Below are positions 34,561-37,358 of a stretch of 37,358 nt of DNA, in pieces. The DNA comes from Bacteroides caecigallinarum (GTDB lineage Bacteria > Bacteroidota > Bacteroidia > Bacteroidales > Bacteroidaceae), in assembly GCF_016901995.1 (NCBI RefSeq), contig NZ_JACJLE010000042.1:1-37358 (forward strand), in the 5' to 3' direction. The first letter of the stretch is position 1. Every line of letters begins with the position of its first letter. A program made the translations under genes and the position numbers. Below the pieces are notes generated by a model. The model did no database searches. It saw only the letters and a program-made list of their open reading frames with translations, and was not told the origin of the DNA.

Positions 34561-35154
34561 TTAGATGCTATCTTTCGTTGTTAGATATTTATTATCTTTT
34601 CCTACTTGAACGTATGGAACAAAAATTGCCTTTATGATTCGGTTATTACAGTTAAATGGAACATAAGTCACCTTACTGTCAATACTTAACGTATCGCTTG
34701 GATGCTTCAAACAAGAATGTTCATTTTGTAGCAATACTTCCATTTTTGAAAAGTCCACAGAACTGCATATCGGATAGAAACCGGAAAAACAAGTAGGCGT
34801 TATGTAAGCTGCTTGACTTTCATAATCAAAGAATAGGAAACGGTTTCCGTCTGCCACATTATCATACACAGCGAAGCAATCAAACTTTCTTGCTCCGTTG
34901 ATTGTATAGCGTTGTATGAAGTCAATACTACTATCATCTACTGCTTTTAGCTCAAAAACAATATTCTTTTTACTATGCTGATTAAAACATAACCTATATA
35001 GAATTTCAGATTCTGTTTTTTCCGTTTCTATATAAAGGGAATCTTGTTCAGCCAAATAATGATATTTTGCAGAATTTTGTTCCATACAGCCGTTTTTCGC
35101 TATGACATAGCTAAGTGGAAAAAGGAACAAGCAATATAGTATAAATATTCTCAT
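34561..35154 (-). CDS. Unknown exported protein (array member)
   Basis: A 197-residue protein with a signal peptide (RIFILYCLFLFPLSYVIAK, cleavage near residue 20), so it works outside the cytoplasm, as expected for immunity to a periplasmic toxin. The mature part is mixed alpha/beta with several cysteines (NGCMEQN, CFNQHSKK, CFAVYD, CFSGFYPICSS) and no known motif. It sits between repeats R1 and R2 with no TAnnTTTG box in its own upstream gap. Confidence 0.65.
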   Translation of the reverse strand: MRIFILYCLFLFPLSYVIAKNGCMEQNSAKYHYLAEQDSLYIETEKTESEILYRLCFNQHSKKNIVFELKAVDDSSIDFIQRYTINGARKFDCFAVYDNVADGNRFLFFDYESQAAYITPTCFSGFYPICSSVDFSKMEVLLQNEHSCLKHPSDTLSIDSKVTYVPFNCNNRIIKAIFVPYVQVGKDNKYLTTKDSI

Positions 35155-35166
35155 ATCTGTTATATC

Positions 35167-35220
35167 TAATGGTTTGGTGAGGGACAGCGTTTAGCTGTTA
35201 GCTCGACCTTGTTATCACTG
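35167..35220. repeat. Array repeat R2
   Basis: TAATGG (35167-35172) to CTTGTTA (35208-35214), 48 bases, with an inner stem ACAGC/GCTGT around GTTTA. The following gene stops at 35234, 20 bases on. Confidence 0.75.
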
Positions 35221-35233
35221 GATTTTACATTTT

Positions 35234-35893
35234 CTATTCCATTAAGTATTCCAAATCTTCCACTTGAAACTTATGCCATAATACTATTCCGAAATTCCGG
35301 ACGCTCTCCGGCAATGTCCTGTAATTATCATCCATTTGGAATTTGCCCAATTTAGAAGATATGCCATAAGATTGTGGAAACAGCATATCTCTTTCTCCAC
35401 GAATGGCATACTTCTTATTGCCGCTGTGCATAATGATTTTCATAGTGAGGAGAGGCCTCGAAAAATCGGAGCGACACCCTAATTGATATACAAGCCATGT
35501 TTCACAGATTCCGTCACGGTCAAAATCATTAACATACGGTTTACACAAATAATCAACCGTGAACATTCCGCAATAACCATCTTTCAGGAAATCATAAAGT
35601 TGCCACAAAACAGAAAAGTGCTTTCCTTCTTTTATGTAATGCCGTGCATACAGTTCTTTGGATGATATGGGTGTACCTTCCGGCAATTCCTCTTGGTGTA
35701 CGGGAGATTGACTGGTTATTAGATAATTTTCTCCTAACTTATCCGTCCATACCGTACAACTTAAAAATTCCCCTTTATAACTGATTTCCTTAGGAAGTTC
35801 AGCAAGTGGAAGATTTTTTAACATAGGAATACCTTGTGCGTGAACGGACAACACGCACAGCAATATACTGATTATTGTTACTATTTTCCTCAT
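35234..35893 (-). CDS. Unknown exported protein (array member)
   Basis: A 219-residue protein with a signal peptide (KIVTIISILLCVLSVHAQG, cleavage near 20). The mature part has beta-like strands (EISYKGEFLSCTVWTDKLGE, KHFSVLWQLYDFLKDGYC) and a VNDFDRDGICETWLVYQ segment that resembles a calcium-binding or FG-GAP-like Asp-rich loop. No family is assigned. The periplasmic location fits an immunity-type role; this is inference from context. Confidence 0.65.
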   Translation of the reverse strand: MRKIVTIISILLCVLSVHAQGIPMLKNLPLAELPKEISYKGEFLSCTVWTDKLGENYLITSQSPVHQEELPEGTPISSKELYARHYIKEGKHFSVLWQLYDFLKDGYCGMFTVDYLCKPYVNDFDRDGICETWLVYQLGCRSDFSRPLLTMKIIMHSGNKKYAIRGERDMLFPQSYGISSKLGKFQMDDNYRTLPESVRNFGIVLWHKFQVEDLEYLME

Positions 35894-35917
35894 ATCTTTT
35901 CTTTATTATATTGGTGA

Positions 35918-35971
35918 TAATGGTTTAGCGGGAAACAGCGTTAAGCTGTTATCTCGACCTTGTTACAGACG
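35918..35971. repeat. Array repeat R3
   Basis: TAATGG (35918-35923) to CTTGTTA (35959-35965), 48 bases, inner stem ACAGC/GCTGT like R2. The next gene's stop at 35978 lies 13 bases on. Confidence 0.75.
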
Positions 35972-35977
35972 ATTTAA

Positions 35978-36523
35978 TTAACTTAATTCCATTTCCAATA
36001 TCGTATATACCTGACCTTTGGCATTGCGAATAAGTATGGAAATGAAATCAAAAGCATTACATTTTAGATACTCTTTGTTTACCCAATCGCCATTGATTAG
36101 TTGTACTTGTTCGGTGGCTGGGTATTCATCATCAAAATCGGTATTACTGCATCCAAGAATGATAACTTCAAATTCAGTTTCAGCATCTTTATCTACAAAC
36201 TGAATTTCATGAGATAATGGTAGTTCTCTCTTATCCTCTATTAGTAATGCTTCATATCCATTATACCTTTCATCGAAAAGAGTAATCTTTTCTCCTGAAT
36301 TTACTGAATACGCATATATTGCCAAAGGGAAATTTTGCTTGTTTGCCATGTAATTATCAATTAATTCACCGCAAAAATAAAGTCTGAATTTTGTTTCATG
36401 TTGTGGTGATATTAACTGACCTTTCCAATACACAGGATTATTAAACCATGAATCTTCTATCAACTCAGGAAAATAATCTTTGTGTATAATGAATGGTTTT
36501 AGATAATTCGGTATATATTCCAT
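35978..36523 (-). CDS. Unknown cytoplasmic protein (array member)
   Basis: A 181-residue acidic soluble protein without signal peptide or membrane span, starting MEYIPNYLKPFIIHKDYFPE and ending VYTILEMELS. It has beta-rich segments (KFRLYFCGELIDNYM, FEVIILGCSNTDFDDEYPAT). The small, acidic, cytoplasmic form is typical of immunity proteins, but no family is recognised. Flanked by R3 and R4. Confidence 0.65.
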   Translation of the reverse strand: MEYIPNYLKPFIIHKDYFPELIEDSWFNNPVYWKGQLISPQHETKFRLYFCGELIDNYMANKQNFPLAIYAYSVNSGEKITLFDERYNGYEALLIEDKRELPLSHEIQFVDKDAETEFEVIILGCSNTDFDDEYPATEQVQLINGDWVNKEYLKCNAFDFISILIRNAKGQVYTILEMELS

Positions 36524-36546
36524 ATATTTCTGTATTAAGTTGTCTG

Positions 36547-36598
36547 TAATGGGATGCAGCTTGCCGCCGTTAGGCGGTATAGGTGCTTGTTAGCTACG
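36547..36598. repeat. Array repeat R4
   Basis: TAATGG (36547-36552) to CTTGTTA (36586-36592), 46 bases. The inner stem is different and stronger (GCCGCC/GGCGG around GTTA). Ends conserved, centre swapped: the pattern expected for recombination sites. The next stop is 11 bases on. Confidence 0.75.
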
Positions 36599-36602
36599 TT
36601 CT

Positions 36603-37229
36603 TTATTGTTCCATTTTCCGTTTTACAATATCAACAAATTCATCTTTAGTCATGAACTTATTTAGGAAATCTTCCAATGCTCCTTCGTTAGTAACCTCTG
36701 TAAAAAACGCTTCATGGTCTGTACTCCACACTATTGGATTGTCAGGATTAAGGTCTGATAAACAGATGTAATGATAATTGGGATAACTTTCTGAACAAAG
36801 CAATCCAACAAAGTCAGGAGTAGTACAGTTTGAATGTTGAATGATTTCGTCCAAATCTGTATCATCATCTGAAAACCAATCATTCCAATCTTCAAAATCT
36901 TTCGTGCCTTTTTGAAATGGAGTAAATGGTTTTGCTACCCAAAAAAATTGTCCACGAGGTTCTTCACTTAATGTATAGTATGTATCTACCATTTTCTTGT
37001 AAAATGCCTCTTTGTCAGAATTGAACAATTCCATATTTTCATCTACCCAATTACCTAAACCCATTATAGGCTCTGTATCTTCGGCAGATAGCCAAGGTGT
37101 ATCTTCTGGCTTTTGATACAAAGCGGTATTAAAAGTTATGGCACACAAGTCGTCTTGTAAAGACATTCCTTTTACATTGGCGATATTACCGCCTAATTGC
37201 TTTATTCGGTTTATGATTTCCTGTTTCAT
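36603..37229 (-). CDS. SUKH-like (SMI1/KNR4-related) protein, probable immunity protein
   Basis: A 208-residue acidic cytoplasmic protein. The C-terminal half looks like the SUKH superfamily: a PDFVGLLCSESYPNYHYICL strand, then DNPIVWSTDHEAFF and a closing LEDFLNKFMTKDEFVDIV helix. SUKH proteins are the most widespread immunity family against polymorphic toxins. The N-terminal half (about 1-110) is less typical. Assignment is by pattern only and needs a profile search. Confidence 0.6.
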   Translation of the reverse strand: MKQEIINRIKQLGGNIANVKGMSLQDDLCAITFNTALYQKPEDTPWLSAEDTEPIMGLGNWVDENMELFNSDKEAFYKKMVDTYYTLSEEPRGQFFWVAKPFTPFQKGTKDFEDWNDWFSDDDTDLDEIIQHSNCTTPDFVGLLCSESYPNYHYICLSDLNPDNPIVWSTDHEAFFTEVTNEGALEDFLNKFMTKDEFVDIVKRKMEQ

Positions 37230-37249
37230 GACTCTTATTCATTTGTAGC

Positions 37250-37303
37250 TAATGGTTTGACAAGGAGTTGCGTTCAGCAGCTAACTTGGCTTGTTAGTAG
37301 CTT
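37250..37303. repeat. Array repeat R5
   Basis: TAATGG (37250-37255) to CTTGTTA (37290-37296), 47 bases, inner stem GTTGC/GCAGC around GTTCA. The stop of the next gene at 37306 is 10 bases on, so the array continues to the right. Confidence 0.75.
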
Positions 37304-37305
37304 CA

Positions 37306-37358
37306 TTAATCCCACATAAATCCTCCTAAAAAAGTAAGACCATTATAATTATCCAATT
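37306..37358 (-). CDS. Partial gene cut by the window edge (array member)
   Basis: The last 16 residues of a minus-strand frame, ending LDNYNGLTFLGGFMWD and a TAA stop at 37306-37308. Spacing to repeat R5 matches the other array genes (10-20 bases), which supports it as the C terminus of a further member. Confidence 0.45.
   Translation of the reverse strand, partial: LDNYNGLTFLGGFMWD

Noticed and set aside
34427..37303. Classic class 1-type attC sites
   Set aside because: The repeats lack the GTTRRRY side of true attC sites, and no integron integrase is visible in the window.

Overview
The window reads as a gut Bacteroidales chromosome carrying an integrative conjugative element (ICE, conjugative transposon) of the CTnDOT-like superfamily. 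Evidence for the host group: Bacteroidetes-type promoters (TTG, about 19 bases, then TAnnTTTG), a full Bacteroidetes TraA-TraQ transfer operon, an RteC regulator, and a Bacteroides-type MobA/MobB/MobC set. The species cannot be fixed from this stretch.

Layout. (1) 1-4476 is AT-richer housekeeping chromosome: a probable small RNA at the left edge, a SulP anion transporter, rubrerythrin, enolase and tRNA-Asp(GTC), with clear promoters and terminators. (2) 4477-4805 is the junction: repeats around GTAACCAA, and a GTANNTTTGC box that could be both a CTnDOT-type attachment core and the integrase promoter. (3) 4806-8465 is the integration module: an active-looking tyrosine recombinase, a second one that has lost its catalytic residues, a RhuM-like protein, a small charged protein and a ComF-like phosphoribosyltransferase (PRTase). 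(4) 8564-10986 is a low-GC cargo of three unknown envelope genes. It lies between the PRTase 3' end and a partial second copy of that end, and the break falls inside a 22-bp tandem repeat array. (5) 11589-15072 holds small accessory genes (SLOG/DUF1273, DUF3873 and others) and an unusual nested inverted repeat with an alternative pairing partner. (6) 15148-26603 is the leftward transfer operon (TraA, TraB, TraD, TraE, TraF, TraG, DUF3876, TraI to TraO, TraQ), encoding a type IV secretion-like mating apparatus. No TraP primase is present. (7) 26604-31013 holds a repeat-rich control region with a candidate oriT, then mobA-mobB-mobC. (8) 31015-32566 holds rteC and an AraC-type regulator.

(9) 32685-37358 is the most interesting part. 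It is an AT-rich, leftward array of mostly unrecognised genes: one SUKH-like, two with signal peptides, two membrane proteins, and a gene cut by the window edge. Five related imperfect palindromes of about 54 bp separate the genes. Each has conserved ends (TAATGG ... TTGTTA, 46-48 bases apart) and a variable inner stem. The gaps contain no recognisable promoter, and in four of five cases the upstream stop codon lies 10-20 bases from the repeat. This is a cassette architecture resembling integrons, and it fits the recombinase-associated acquired interbacterial defence (rAID) clusters known in gut Bacteroidales, which collect immunity genes against type VI toxins. The recombinase and the head of the array would lie to the right of the window.

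Together the genes describe an element that integrates through Int, transfers through Tra and Mob under RteC/AraC-like control, and carries exchangeable cargo at two places: a small insertion near the integrase, and a cassette-like probable immunity array behind rteC.
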